DNA of 64,000 bases from Vibrio plantisponsor (GCF_013041605.1 NZ_JABEQC010000015.1:26435-90434); one strand, 5' to 3'. Positions 33,890 to 43,294 are shown, numbered from the stretch's first letter. Notes: generated by a model not told the origin, from the letters alone. Numbers and translations: made by a program.

Positions 33890-34585
33890 ATGATTGAAAT
33901 TAGAAAAGCATCTCAACGCGGCCGAGCGAACTTCGGCTGGTTAGACAGCAAACACACATTTTCTTTTGGTAGCTACTTTGATCCTAAGCACATGGGATTT
34001 TCAGAGCTTAGAGTGATTAACGACGACACTGTTGCTCCTAGTGCTGGCTTTGAAACACACAGCCATCGTGACATGGAGATCATCAGTTACGTTCTTCAAG
34101 GCACCATCGCGCACAAAGACAGCGAAGGTAATGTTGAAACTCTTCCAGCGGGAGAATTTCAACTGATGTCCGCTGGTCGTGGAATTGCACACAGTGAATT
34201 CAATGCGTCTAGCACGGAAACGTTGAAGTTTTTGCAAATCTGGATTCAACCAAATAGCTATGGCGGTAAACCGGGATATCAGCAAAAAGATTTTGGTCAA
34301 GAGGCAGGTCTAACGACGATTGCAACACCAACGGGTGAAAACGGTACATTGCAAATCAAACAGGATGCGATGTTGCACCAACTCATTTTGGAGCCTCATA
34401 CCGAGCTGAGCTATAAGGTTACTGAAGGTCGTCGTGTGTATGTTCACCAAATCACCAGCGAACTGTTTGTTAACGATACACAACTTACTCCGGGAGATGG
34501 CGCAAAGATCGTTTCTCAAGAGTATTTGAGCTTCTACAACAACAGCGATACACGTGCCATAGCGCTAGTGTTTGACCTACCATAA
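33890..34585 (+). CDS. Pirin family protein (bicupin, YhhW-like)
   Basis: 231 residues, two cupin halves. The N-terminal half carries the metal-binding set: GFETHSHRDMEIISYVLQG (His-His-Glu region near 54-60) and AGRGIAHSEFN with the last His (about 102). This is the pirin signature. Relatives can show quercetin 2,3-dioxygenase activity, or act as oxidative or redox-sensing proteins; the physiological substrate here is unknown. It has a GAGGAGA ribosome site, stands alone, and ends in a strong terminator. Confidence 0.9.
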   Translation: MIEIRKASQRGRANFGWLDSKHTFSFGSYFDPKHMGFSELRVINDDTVAPSAGFETHSHRDMEIISYVLQGTIAHKDSEGNVETLPAGEFQLMSAGRGIAHSEFNASSTETLKFLQIWIQPNSYGGKPGYQQKDFGQEAGLTTIATPTGENGTLQIKQDAMLHQLILEPHTELSYKVTEGRRVYVHQITSELFVNDTQLTPGDGAKIVSQEYLSFYNNSDTRAIALVFDLP

Positions 34586-34617
34586 CGTTCTTATAGTTTT
34601 TCGTTCCTTCCCTTTTC

Positions 34618-34650
34618 GCCACGAGCATTTCACTCGTGGCTTTTTTCTTT
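34618..34650 (+). terminator. Intrinsic terminator after the pirin gene
   Basis: GCCACGAG (34618-34625) pairs with CTCGTGGC (34633-34640), followed by TTTTTTCTTTT. Confidence 0.92.
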
Positions 34651-34721
34651 TAATCGAACATTTTTGTCTGTCTTTCATCACCATCTGAATCAGATTCATA
34701 ATGGTAAATTTGTAAAAATCA

Positions 34722-34762
34722 TTTTGTAACCGGTTTCATTTTGTTTTTTTCTGGATTAGAAT
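34722..34762 (+). promoter_or_regulatory. LacI-type operator and promoter of the 6-phospho-beta-glucosidase gene
   Basis: TGTAACCGGTTTCA at 34725-34738 is a 14-bp near-palindrome around AACCGGTT, the form of a LacI-family operator. A TTTCAT (34734-34739) and TAGAAT (34757-34762) pair with 17-bp spacing would place the operator on the -35. The LacI gene at 36374 is the likely ligand. Confidence 0.6.
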
Positions 34763-34819
34763 GCAGCTAACTCACCTATTCTTATTAGGCTCACTTACTT
34801 TATTTGAGAAGGTATCACT

Positions 34820-36256
34820 ATGTCACAACAAGGTTTTCCAAAAGATTTTCTCTGGGGCGGAGCGGTCGCAGCGCACCAAGTTGAAGGTGGTTGGAACAAA
34901 GATGGAAAAGGTCCTAGCGTCGTTGATGTACTTACGAAAGGTGCTCATGGTGTGCCTCGCGTCATCACAGAAACTGTTGAAGCCGATAAATTTTACCCAA
35001 ACCACGAAGCGGTTGATTTCTACGGTCACTTCAAAGGTGACGTGGCTCTGTTCGCAGAAATGGGCTTTAAATGTTTCCGCACTTCCATCGCTTGGACACG
35101 TATTTTCCCAAATGGTGATGAAGAGACGCCAAACGAAGCAGGTCTTCAGTATTACGATGATCTTTTTGATGAACTGTTGAAATATGGCATTGAACCTGTC
35201 ATCACCCTTTCTCACTTCGAAATGCCGAACCATTTAGTAAAAGAGTACGGCAGTTGGAAGAACCGTCAGGTAATGGATTTCTTTGTGAAGTTCAGCTTAA
35301 CCGTGATGGAACGCTACAAAAACAAAGTGAAATACTGGATCACGTTCAACGAAATTAACAACCAACGTAACTGGAAACTTCCGATCTGGGGTTACTGTAA
35401 CTCTGGGATGATTTACAGCGACTACGAAAATCCTGAACAAATGCTGTATCAAGTGCTTCACCACCAGTTCCTTGCAAGCGCACTCGTGGTTAAGCAAGGT
35501 CATGCTATCAACCCAGATTTTAAAATTGGCAGCATGATCCATATGATGCCGCTCTACCCTGCTTCATGCCGACCTGAAGATATGCTGCTTGCACAGGAAA
35601 TGATGCGCGAGAAGTACCAATTCAGTGATGTGCAAGTTCGTGGTTACTACCCAAGTTACCTGCTCAAAGAATGGGAACGTAAAGGGATTACCGTCGAAAT
35701 GCAACCAGGTGACGATGTTATTCTGCGTGAAGGTTGTGCAGATTACTTAGCGATCAGCTACTACATGACCAACATCGTTTCAGTAAAAATCGATGAAGCG
35801 ACCAACACGCCTTCACTTTTCGAAGGTAGCCGCCTAAATCCATATTTACCAGCGTCTGACTGGGAGTGGCAAATTGACCCAGACGGTCTTCGCTATGCAC
35901 TTTCTGAACTTTACGAGCGTTACCAAAAGCCAATCTTCATTGTAGAGAATGGACTTGGAGCATTAGATAAAATTGAACAAGACGGTTCAATCAACGATGA
36001 CTATCGCATTGACTACCTTGGTTCACACATAAAAGCAGTGAAACAAGCGATCAGTTACGATGGCGTAGATGTGATGGGTTACACACCATGGGGTTGTATT
36101 GACTGTGTATCTTTCACCACTGGTGAATACAGAAAACGTTATGGATTTATCTACGTAGATAAACATGATGATGGCAGCGGTACAATGGCGCGTTCGAAGA
36201 AGAAGAGCTTCCATTGGTACAAGACGGTTATTGAAACCAACGGCGAAGTTATCTAA
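34820..36256 (+). CDS. 6-phospho-beta-glucosidase, GH1
   Basis: 478 residues, full GH1 length. N-terminal FLWGGAVAAHQVEGG, acid/base Glu178 in TFNEINN, and nucleophile Glu376 in IFIVENGLG. The C-terminal loop SFTTGEYRKRYGF (Ser431, Lys439, Tyr441) is the phosphate-binding set that separates 6-phospho-beta-glucosidases (BglA/AscB type) from plain beta-glucosidases. It should split phosphorylated beta-glucosides such as cellobiose, arbutin or salicin phosphates in the cytoplasm. No PTS permease is next to it, so its substrate must enter through a transporter encoded elsewhere. The LacI gene downstream is the likely regulator. Confidence 0.9.
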   Translation: MSQQGFPKDFLWGGAVAAHQVEGGWNKDGKGPSVVDVLTKGAHGVPRVITETVEADKFYPNHEAVDFYGHFKGDVALFAEMGFKCFRTSIAWTRIFPNGDEETPNEAGLQYYDDLFDELLKYGIEPVITLSHFEMPNHLVKEYGSWKNRQVMDFFVKFSLTVMERYKNKVKYWITFNEINNQRNWKLPIWGYCNSGMIYSDYENPEQMLYQVLHHQFLASALVVKQGHAINPDFKIGSMIHMMPLYPASCRPEDMLLAQEMMREKYQFSDVQVRGYYPSYLLKEWERKGITVEMQPGDDVILREGCADYLAISYYMTNIVSVKIDEATNTPSLFEGSRLNPYLPASDWEWQIDPDGLRYALSELYERYQKPIFIVENGLGALDKIEQDGSINDDYRIDYLGSHIKAVKQAISYDGVDVMGYTPWGCIDCVSFTTGEYRKRYGFIYVDKHDDGSGTMARSKKKSFHWYKTVIETNGEVI

Positions 36257-36320
36257 CCGCCACATATACAGTAAATAAGCCTTTCAAAATTCAATTGAAA
36301 TTGGCTAAACTTGTCTCCCT

Positions 36321-36353
36321 CTCGACATGCCTATCATGTTTAGGTATGTCGAG
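36321..36353. other. Strong hairpin between the GH1 gene and its LacI regulator
   Basis: CTCGACATGCCTA (36321-36333) pairs with TAGGTATGTCGAG (36341-36353): 13 pairs with one G-U, 7-base loop. There is no T tract. It ends 20 bp before the lacI start and just before its AAGGA site. Confidence 0.75.
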
Positions 36354-36373
36354 TCGGATAGATAAGGAAATGT

Positions 36374-37396
36374 ATGGCAACTATAAATGATGTGTGCAAA
36401 GCCGCTGGCGTTTCAAAAGCGACGGTGTCACGAGTACTGAACAACAGCCCTCAGGTCAAAGAAGTCACCAGAAATGCGGTTCTTTCTGTAATGAAAGAGT
36501 TGGGATATCAACCCAATACACTTGCACAGGCTTTGGCAACCAATACTTCCAACTCTATCGGCCTCGTTCTTCCTGAATTTAGAAGCAGCTATTTTGGCAG
36601 CGTCCTCCATCATGCTGGGCAAGCAGCCCTTCAGGCAGGCAAAAAGCTGTTGGTTATTCGCAGCAAGAACAGCGCAGAAGGTGAACGCGAATCGGTTGAA
36701 ACCATTGCTAACCAACGCTGTGATGCCATTCTGCTTTATAGTCGTCATCTGTCCGAATCTGAACTGGTTGAACTGCAACAAAAAATCGCCCAGCCACTAG
36801 TAATATTAAACCGCCAACTCAATGCGGAATCGCTATCGAGCTTTGGTTTAAAACAAACTCAGTTAGCCACATTAGCGATGGATCACCTCATTCAGTTAGG
36901 TCATAAAAACATCGCCTGTATTACATCACCACTTAATAGTGAAACAGGACGATTACGTTTAAAAGCATACCAACATCAGCTCAAACTGGCACAAGTTTCT
37001 GAGAACAAAAACTGGATTGTAGAAGGCGATAACACCTTAGAAGGTGGTTATAAAGGCGCGCAAATCCTGCTGCAAACTGGCGACAAATTCACTGCTGTTT
37101 TTGCCTGTAACGATGACATGGCGATTGGCGCTATTCGTGCGTTACACGATCACGGTTTGAGAGTGCCACAGGATGTGTCGGTTATCGGTATCGATAACGA
37201 ACCCGCCGCGGCTTACGCTATTCCAAGCCTTTCTACTGTGTCGCTTCCTATCGTTCGCTTAACGCAAGATGCCACCGCACTCGCCTTGGCTCAGGCAAAT
37301 AAGCAAGGTCATCTGCCAAGTCATCAGTCTTATCACGGAGAACTGGTTGCACGCGAGTCAACACAAGATATTAGTAACCGTTCAGAAGATATTTGA
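36374..37396 (+). CDS. LacI-family transcriptional regulator (beta-glucoside type)
   Basis: 340 residues. HTH ATINDVCKAAGVSKATVSRVLNNS at the N-terminus with the hinge segment NTLAQALAT, then a sugar-binding domain with SIGLVLPEF, ILLYSRHLSE and VIGIDNEPAAAYAIPSLSTV. It resembles AscG/GalR-type regulators. Its position 117 bp after the 6-phospho-beta-glucosidase gene, with a LacI-type operator before that gene, points to local control. The ATG at 36374 has AAGGA (36364-36368) upstream, and a terminator follows. Confidence 0.9.
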   Translation: MATINDVCKAAGVSKATVSRVLNNSPQVKEVTRNAVLSVMKELGYQPNTLAQALATNTSNSIGLVLPEFRSSYFGSVLHHAGQAALQAGKKLLVIRSKNSAEGERESVETIANQRCDAILLYSRHLSESELVELQQKIAQPLVILNRQLNAESLSSFGLKQTQLATLAMDHLIQLGHKNIACITSPLNSETGRLRLKAYQHQLKLAQVSENKNWIVEGDNTLEGGYKGAQILLQTGDKFTAVFACNDDMAIGAIRALHDHGLRVPQDVSVIGIDNEPAAAYAIPSLSTVSLPIVRLTQDATALALAQANKQGHLPSHQSYHGELVARESTQDISNRSEDI

Positions 37397-37428
37397 AGCA
37401 GTTCTAGCTATACATAATCGAAATAGTT

Positions 37429-37452
37429 AAAAGGCAGCCGAGGCTGCCTTTT
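37429..37452. terminator. Bidirectional terminator between lacI and the MFS exporter gene
   Basis: AAAAGGCAGCC (37429-37439) pairs with GGCTGCCTTTT (37442-37452); the tight loop probably opens to CGAG. T tracts exist on both strands and the flanking genes converge. Confidence 0.85.
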
Positions 37453-37493
37453 GTCATTAGTGCGAACGATGAACAATTCATACCGTTAACGTA

Positions 37494-38684
37494 TTAACGA
37501 ATCGCGCTGTAGCGCTTCATCATAAATATAATCCAGAGTAGTGATAGCAGTGCAAACAATGCACTCACGTAGCCAATGCCTTCAAGCGACATAAACAGAA
37601 TGACTTTACCGCCGATCAATGCACCTGCGCCGATACCTAAGTTAATGATGCCTGAGAACATAGACATGATCATATCTGATGCGTTGGCGTCGATATTGAG
37701 CACTTTCACCTGCATAACCAGACAGACAATCATCAATGCTGCACTCCAAACCACCAGCAATATACTGATAGACCACAAGTGCGGTACTGCGAAATATAGC
37801 ATCGCGGTACAAACCATCACTGTCGCCGTACATCCGACCAATATCGGTGTATTCGGACGTTCGCCTAAGTTACCAAAAATCACACTACCTATAATTCCCG
37901 CAGAACCAAATAGCAGCAGAAGGAAGGTGGTAAAGTTTTCAGAGAGCAGCCCAATCGTCTTAAGGAAAGGTTCGATATAGCTGTAAGCCGAGTAATGCGC
38001 GGTAAAAATCATGAAGATGAATAGGTATAAACCCATCAAGGCTGGATTTTTCAATAGCTCTGGCAGCTTCTTCATGGAACCGGTAAACAAGCTCGGCATT
38101 ACCGGCAATAAGCGATAAAGGCTGAACATTATGACTAAAGCGGTTATACCGATAACACCAAAGGTGACTCGCCAACCAAGCCATTGACCTATGATTCGAC
38201 CGAGTGGAACCCCCAATACCATCGCCAGTGAGGTTCCCGTTGCCAAAATACTGAGAGCAAAGGTCTTCTTACCCGGAGGAGCAACTCGTATTGCGATAGA
38301 GGCGGTTATCGACCAGAACACCGCATGAGCAAAGGCTATACCAATTCGGCTGGCAACCAAAACTTCAAAGTTCCAGGCAAACACCGATAGACCGTGGCTG
38401 ACAATAAACAGCGCAAACAGCGCGAGCAGTAATTTTTTACGCTCAATTCGACTGGTGAGCATCATCATTGGTAATGACATTAATGCGACTATCCAAGCGT
38501 AGATAGTCAGCATCCAGCCGACAGAAGCTGTCGATATAGAGAAATCATTCGCGATATCAGAAAGCAGTCCAACTGGCACAAATTCAGTAGTGTTAAAAAT
38601 GAAGCCGCTGAAACCTAAAGCAAAAACGCGTAAGTATTGTGAACGACGAGAATTGTCATTGGTTGCGGACATGATTTGCGTCAT
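37494..38684 (-). CDS. MFS sugar efflux transporter, SotB/AraJ-like
   Basis: 396 residues from the ATG at 38684; a second in-frame ATG at 38672 is equally possible, as neither has a clear ribosome site. Twelve hydrophobic segments. N-terminal FALGFSGFIFNTTEFVPVGLLSDIANDF is the DHA1 pattern of SotB/YdeA-like exporters, with motif A-like MMMLTSRIERKKLLLALF and GVPLGRIIGQWLGWRVTF. E. coli SotB exports arabinose and IPTG-like sugars, so export of excess sugars is a fair guess but not shown here. It is a single gene, convergent with lacI. Confidence 0.85.
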   Translation of the reverse strand: MTQIMSATNDNSRRSQYLRVFALGFSGFIFNTTEFVPVGLLSDIANDFSISTASVGWMLTIYAWIVALMSLPMMMLTSRIERKKLLLALFALFIVSHGLSVFAWNFEVLVASRIGIAFAHAVFWSITASIAIRVAPPGKKTFALSILATGTSLAMVLGVPLGRIIGQWLGWRVTFGVIGITALVIMFSLYRLLPVMPSLFTGSMKKLPELLKNPALMGLYLFIFMIFTAHYSAYSYIEPFLKTIGLLSENFTTFLLLLFGSAGIIGSVIFGNLGERPNTPILVGCTATVMVCTAMLYFAVPHLWSISILLVVWSAALMIVCLVMQVKVLNIDANASDMIMSMFSGIINLGIGAGALIGGKVILFMSLEGIGYVSALFALLSLLWIIFMMKRYSAIR

Positions 38685-38873
38685 ATAACCGTGTAAAAGA
38701 AGATGAAAAAATGTGCACACATTGTGATTTAATTCACAATTAAAGCAATATGTTTATACAACTTTTTTAGTAGTAGTGAGAGGATTTTATGTTTTATTAA
38801 CAGGCAAAATCCTCGATATCTACTTCCTCTTTTCCACGGCTATTTTTTTCAATTTTATCGAAGGCTGCTTTTG

Positions 38874-40085
38874 TTAAAGCAACGCTTCCGCTATCAAACT
38901 CACTGGATGAATACACTCTAGCTGAGTGTTTTCCTCAATTTGCCACTTACAGGTTTCGCAATCTGTAATGGCGTAATCAGCGTTTGAACGTCTAATCTTG
39001 CTAAACAGGTCATCCCCTATCTTCATAGAGACTTCGTAGTTTTCCTCTTTAAAACCATAAGTACCTGCCAGACCACAACATTCACTATCAAGCACAACCA
39101 CTTCTAAACCTGGAATCATCTTCAGGACTTCAATGGTAAAAACGGCTCCCCCACTCCTTTCAAGGTGACAAGGCGTGTGATAAACAATTTTCTTATTGAG
39201 CGGTTTCATTTTTGGCAAGTTGCCACTCATAAACTCTTTCAACAGAAATCGGCTCACATAGTGGATCTTGTTCACTACATTTTCGTTTTCAACGCCGAGC
39301 ACATGAGGATATTCCTCCTGCAAGGTGAAAGAACAGGTTGATGAGGTGGACAATACGGCAATACTGTCTTGTTCGATGGCTTTGCCGACATGATCAATAT
39401 TAAACTCTGCGTTCTTTCTCGCTTTATCGTGGAAGCCGTTCGCGATCATCGCTACGCCACAGCATTTTTCTTTTTCCAGTAAACGCACACCTATGTTCAT
39501 GGCGTTCATCACTCGAATAAAGTCTTTCCCCAGTTGAGGATGGTTATAGTTGACATAGCAGCCGTGGTAATAGCTGACCGCTCTGGGGTAAATTGACTGT
39601 TCGGTGACGTTTTTCTTAAACCAATTTCTAAACGTGCCATGCGAATACTTAGGTAAAGATTTATGTTCATGCACACCTATCGTCTTGTGCATGATCTTCT
39701 TCACCAGAGGCAACTGCGTCGCCGCATTCACGAGTGGTGCAAATGGAGTTGCGAGTGAGCCGAACAGATCGGTATGGCTTAAGACAAAATCACGCACCAG
39801 CTTAGGATTCATCGGGCGCTTGCCGAACTTGCCTCTTGCCACCGCAATAATATCGCCAATACGCACACCTGACGGGCAAGCCGTTTCACAGCGTTTGCAG
39901 TTGGTGCAGTGTTTCAACATGTCATCATAAAACTCTGGGCTTTTGATGCGTAGTCGCTCACCGTCTGGTCCGCATTGTTTTGGTCCCGGAAAATCTGGGT
40001 TCGCCTTTGCTACCGGACAGTACACAGTACAAACGGTGCATTTAATGCATTGGTCAAAGGTGGTATCTCTGCTTGCCACTGTCAT
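38874..40085 (-). CDS. glpC: Anaerobic glycerol-3-phosphate dehydrogenase subunit C
   Basis: 403 residues from the ATG at 40085, which overlaps the glpB stop (ATGA). A longer frame upstream lies inside glpB and is not homologous. Two [4Fe-4S] motifs, CIKCTVCTVYCPV and CTNCKRCETACPSGV, sit in the first 75 residues. Two CCG cysteine-rich domains follow, one with KCCGVAM and one with SECCGLAGTYGF. GlpC anchors GlpAB to the membrane and passes electrons to the menaquinone pool. Last gene of glpABC. A 9-bp hairpin downstream has no T tract, so the operon end is not clearly marked. Confidence 0.94.
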   Translation of the reverse strand: MTVASRDTTFDQCIKCTVCTVYCPVAKANPDFPGPKQCGPDGERLRIKSPEFYDDMLKHCTNCKRCETACPSGVRIGDIIAVARGKFGKRPMNPKLVRDFVLSHTDLFGSLATPFAPLVNAATQLPLVKKIMHKTIGVHEHKSLPKYSHGTFRNWFKKNVTEQSIYPRAVSYYHGCYVNYNHPQLGKDFIRVMNAMNIGVRLLEKEKCCGVAMIANGFHDKARKNAEFNIDHVGKAIEQDSIAVLSTSSTCSFTLQEEYPHVLGVENENVVNKIHYVSRFLLKEFMSGNLPKMKPLNKKIVYHTPCHLERSGGAVFTIEVLKMIPGLEVVVLDSECCGLAGTYGFKEENYEVSMKIGDDLFSKIRRSNADYAITDCETCKWQIEENTQLECIHPVSLIAEALL

Positions 40086-41422
40086 GCACTCACCTCCTTC
40101 ATTAGTAATTCGCTTCGTAAACCCGCAACAATTTGCTCGACAACCCAATAAGCGGTGCTGACTGCCACACCTCCGCCACAGCCGTGGGTAATAGGATTGT
40201 AGCCACTTAAAATCGCACCAATACAATGCAAGTTGTTCACCTTTTGCCCTTGGATAAACGGGGTAAAGTTCTTGTCAGTCACAACGCCAAAGGACAAGAA
40301 TGGATGCGGCTTAGAGCTGAAGAAATCATGCTGATGCCACTCATTTCTTTCACCCGTTACTTCCGTATCCAAATTAAAGATTGGCTCTTTGATTGAGTTC
40401 TGGTTCGCTATCAAGCCTTTACTGAAGAAGCTACCGGACGCGAGTATGTAGTGTTTCGCCGTCAGATTCATTTCACCCATTTTTTTGGTTTGGATAGACG
40501 CCAAATTCATACTGCCGCCTTGATCCTCAAACTGACCACCAAGCACTTCATCACCTTTATGCAGCACACCGCCTTTTTTGATGAAGGTGTGCATCATGAC
40601 ATCCTCAATACGAATACCGAGCAATGAAGGCGGCATGGTTGGTACTTCATGCAAATGGAGTCCCGTATAACGGCTGAGTTTATGCATCAGCTCTAGACCA
40701 TCACCATTACCCATAATCGATGGCATCATCAGTAAATCTTCAGGTGTGGCAACTTTCAGCAATTGATTGGCAAACTCGGTGAACTGAGCTTCATCTCTTA
40801 AGATCCTCGAAATATCTATCGACCTTAGATCGTACGGGTTGCGATTCAGTTGCCCAAACGCCGTTAAACTGACTTTGGCGGTTTTGATGGTTATATATTT
40901 AAACGCTGGATGTTGCTGCAAATTGCCAAGAGCAATATGCGGCTGAAAATCTCTGAAACCGTCGACAGCGATCATCACAATGCGTTTAAATTTCGCCAGA
41001 TTTGAAAAATTTTGTTCTATTTTTTCAACATAGGGCTGAGAGAGCCAAGTCGATTTCAAGGTACCTAGCGTGGTAATTCGAAAATGGTTGTGTGACGAAG
41101 GCAAAGTGCTCATGGCAAGTCCATTTGCCGCAAGCATTTGTTGATACCAGTTCATGGCTGAACGAACATTTTTACCGCCGACTTTCGCATAAGGGTGCTG
41201 TGGAAGCGCAGTTGGTAAAGCGTCAATTTCAGCCCAAGGATCATCAATTAACTTATGCGTTAACGGGGAATGTGAAAGCAAATCAATAGAGCCGGATGAA
41301 AAATGTAAAGCACTCTGCCCGCTGCTCACCACCGCCGTTTTCAGCCCATGTTCTAAACATTTAATGGCAGCCGAATAGCCTGCAATTCCACTACCAATCA
41401 CTATGACATCGTAATTCATCAT
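40082..41422 (-). CDS. glpB: Anaerobic glycerol-3-phosphate dehydrogenase subunit B
   Basis: 446 residues. N-terminal flavin/dinucleotide-binding motif YDVIVIGSGIAGYSAAIKCLEHG, and a C-terminal INPITHGCGGGVAVSTAYWV-like stretch typical of GlpB. It is the second subunit of the GlpABC complex, which oxidises glycerol-3-phosphate to dihydroxyacetone phosphate when oxygen is low. The start is one of two adjacent ATGs (41422 or 41419) overlapping the glpA stop. Overlaps on both sides imply coupled translation with glpA and glpC. Confidence 0.92.
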   Translation of the reverse strand: MMNYDVIVIGSGIAGYSAAIKCLEHGLKTAVVSSGQSALHFSSGSIDLLSHSPLTHKLIDDPWAEIDALPTALPQHPYAKVGGKNVRSAMNWYQQMLAANGLAMSTLPSSHNHFRITTLGTLKSTWLSQPYVEKIEQNFSNLAKFKRIVMIAVDGFRDFQPHIALGNLQQHPAFKYITIKTAKVSLTAFGQLNRNPYDLRSIDISRILRDEAQFTEFANQLLKVATPEDLLMMPSIMGNGDGLELMHKLSRYTGLHLHEVPTMPPSLLGIRIEDVMMHTFIKKGGVLHKGDEVLGGQFEDQGGSMNLASIQTKKMGEMNLTAKHYILASGSFFSKGLIANQNSIKEPIFNLDTEVTGERNEWHQHDFFSSKPHPFLSFGVVTDKNFTPFIQGQKVNNLHCIGAILSGYNPITHGCGGGVAVSTAYWVVEQIVAGLRSELLMKEVSA

Positions 41423-43089
41423 TGCTGTTCTTGCTCCTGCGTTGACGGTGTAATGGTAGGTTTGTCGATACTCTCTGGCTCAATGTCTCCACAGCCAAAC
41501 AACCCTTCATAGATCCAGTAACTGAACTCCGCCTCTCGTAGGGCATCACCCCAAAAAATGGGTTTAATTCCCTTCCAGCGCTCTTCCAAAAACTCTTTGA
41601 GCAGCAATGCCGATTCATGACCGCCAATGTCACCATATTCTTGGAACAAACTCGCTGCACGATAGGCACACAGTTCTCCCTGACACGGCCCCATTCCCAA
41701 CCGAGTGCGTCGACGTAAATCCACGAGGTTTTTTACGTCCAGTTTTTTAATTGCGTACTCAATTTCACCCGCGGTGACCATTTCACATTCACACACAATC
41801 GCCTGACTGCGAGGTTGTTCAGAGAGAAAAGCTTCTGCCCTTTCTCCATGACGGTAGATGGCTGATTCATAAACCGGCTTAGCGATACTGGCACTTTTAC
41901 GCAGCGCTTTCGGAGATTCGACGGACCCTGGTAATGGCTTAGTATGGGTAATACAAGGCGCAGTATTACCAAGCTTACTCGCAACAAGATCCGTTGCCTG
42001 TTCGGCCATCAAGCGGTAAGTCATTAACTTGCCGCCAGTAATTGTCGTGAGACCTTTAAGACCATCGCGTTCCTGATGGTCGAGCAGGACAATTCCGCGA
42101 CTAATATTTCTGCCAGAACTGTCGCCACTGAGCGAAACTAAAGGCCTAACGCCTGCATAAGCTCTTAGCACTCGGGTATTTTTCATGATCGGCGCCAACT
42201 TGATACCTTCTTCCAGTAGCAAATCCACTTCTGCCGCAGTCACATGCAGGTCGTCAATCATGTCGTAATCGATATGTTCTGAGGTGGTACCAATCAAAGA
42301 GATGGTATCACCCGGCACTAAAATGTCTGCATCCGATGGTTTACGACAGCGGTTAATCACCAGATTATTGATTCGATAATCAAGGATCAGCAACGAGCCT
42401 TTTGCAGGGAACATTTTGATATCCAGCTCCGCGTATTCACAGATACCCTGTCCCCAAATACCCGCCGCGTTAATCACTTGCTGGGCAATCACTTCAAAAG
42501 GTTGGTTGGTTTGAGTATTGATACATTTCACGCCCAGTACGGTGTCGCCTTCACGGATCAGAGAAACGACGCGTGAATGGTTAAACAAACGTGCGCCGTG
42601 CTCTTTGGCATCAAGTACGTTAGACGAACAAAGGCGAAATGGGTCGAGCGTGCCATCTGGCACTTTGACGGCACCAATCAATTCAGGGTTAGTATTCGGT
42701 TCTAAACGAAGAGCATCTTTTGGCGAAAGAATTTCTACATCGATATCAGCGGCTTTGCATTGCTCGATAAAGGTCTTTTGAAAGCCCAAATCATCTTCAG
42801 GCAAAGTGATGAACAAACCACCAGTGTCTTCAATACAGTGTCGAGCGATTTTCTTCAGTATGCGGTTTTCTTGGATACATTCTTTTGCGGAATGTTGATC
42901 GGTGACGGCATAACGCGCACCAGAGTGTAATAAACCGTGATTTCGCCCTGTGGTACCTGACGCCAAATCGTCTTTTTCTAGCAAAATGCACTTTATGCCC
43001 CTCAGAGCACAATCACGCATAATCCCTGTACCTGTCGCACCACCACCAATGATGACAACGTCGGTTTCAAATCGAACTGTAGAATTCAT
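41419..43089 (-). CDS. glpA: Anaerobic glycerol-3-phosphate dehydrogenase subunit A
   Basis: 556 residues. FAD-binding VVIIGGGATGTGIMRDCALRG at the N-terminus, then the DAO-type catalytic domain with SGTTGRNHGLLHSGARYAV. Near 430-480 there is a BFD-like [2Fe-2S] domain, VCECEMVTAGEIEYAI and GMGPCQGELC. This three-part layout is characteristic of GlpA as opposed to the aerobic GlpD. The ATG at 43089 has a strong AAGGGTGGGG site. It is the first gene of the operon, directly downstream of glpR but separated by the glpR terminator and its own promoter with GlpR-like half-sites. Confidence 0.95.
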   Translation of the reverse strand: MNSTVRFETDVVIIGGGATGTGIMRDCALRGIKCILLEKDDLASGTTGRNHGLLHSGARYAVTDQHSAKECIQENRILKKIARHCIEDTGGLFITLPEDDLGFQKTFIEQCKAADIDVEILSPKDALRLEPNTNPELIGAVKVPDGTLDPFRLCSSNVLDAKEHGARLFNHSRVVSLIREGDTVLGVKCINTQTNQPFEVIAQQVINAAGIWGQGICEYAELDIKMFPAKGSLLILDYRINNLVINRCRKPSDADILVPGDTISLIGTTSEHIDYDMIDDLHVTAAEVDLLLEEGIKLAPIMKNTRVLRAYAGVRPLVSLSGDSSGRNISRGIVLLDHQERDGLKGLTTITGGKLMTYRLMAEQATDLVASKLGNTAPCITHTKPLPGSVESPKALRKSASIAKPVYESAIYRHGERAEAFLSEQPRSQAIVCECEMVTAGEIEYAIKKLDVKNLVDLRRRTRLGMGPCQGELCAYRAASLFQEYGDIGGHESALLLKEFLEERWKGIKPIFWGDALREAEFSYWIYEGLFGCGDIEPESIDKPTITPSTQEQEQQ

Positions 43090-43163
43090 TGTCGCCCCAC
43101 CCTTAATTAACGCGTTTTTAGTGTGACATCAAAAAGATCAAATGTGCGAAAATTTAACTAAAA

Positions 43164-43180
43164 ATGTTCGTTCGAGCACA
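43164..43180. promoter_or_regulatory. Candidate GlpR operator upstream of glpA
   Basis: ATGTTCGTTCGAGCACA contains the TGTTCG half-site of the E. coli GlpR consensus facing CGAGCA. The spacer is two bases instead of the usual four. It lies about 75 bp before glpA. Confidence 0.5.
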
Positions 43181-43262
43181 AATTATGTTTATTTTAGCTA
43201 ATGAATGGGGATAAATGATAAAAAAGAGAGTGAATTTCATAAGAATGACATATAAAAGACCT

Positions 43263-43294
43263 AAAAAAACCAGTCAAAACGATGACTGGTTTTT
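43263..43294 (-). terminator. Intrinsic terminator after glpR
   Basis: TGACTGGTTTTT/AAAAACCAGTCA arms (43283-43294 and 43265-43276) with a 6-base loop. On the minus strand the stem runs into a T tract at 43263-43269. It lies 14 bp beyond the glpR stop. Confidence 0.88.

Noticed and set aside
34761..35180. Frame overlapping the start of the GH1 gene on the same strand
   Set aside because: The GH1 frame has full-length homology, catalytic residues and a strong ribosome site. The other frame has none of these.
38780..38814. 9-bp hairpin GAGGATTTT/AAAATCCTC after glpC as a terminator
   Set aside because: The loop is 17 bases and no T tract follows on the minus strand, so I do not call it a terminator.
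43121..43143. CRP or FNR site before glpA (TGTGACATC and repeated GATCAA)
   Set aside because: The TGTGA has no properly spaced TCACA partner. The TTGAT elements are in direct rather than inverted order.
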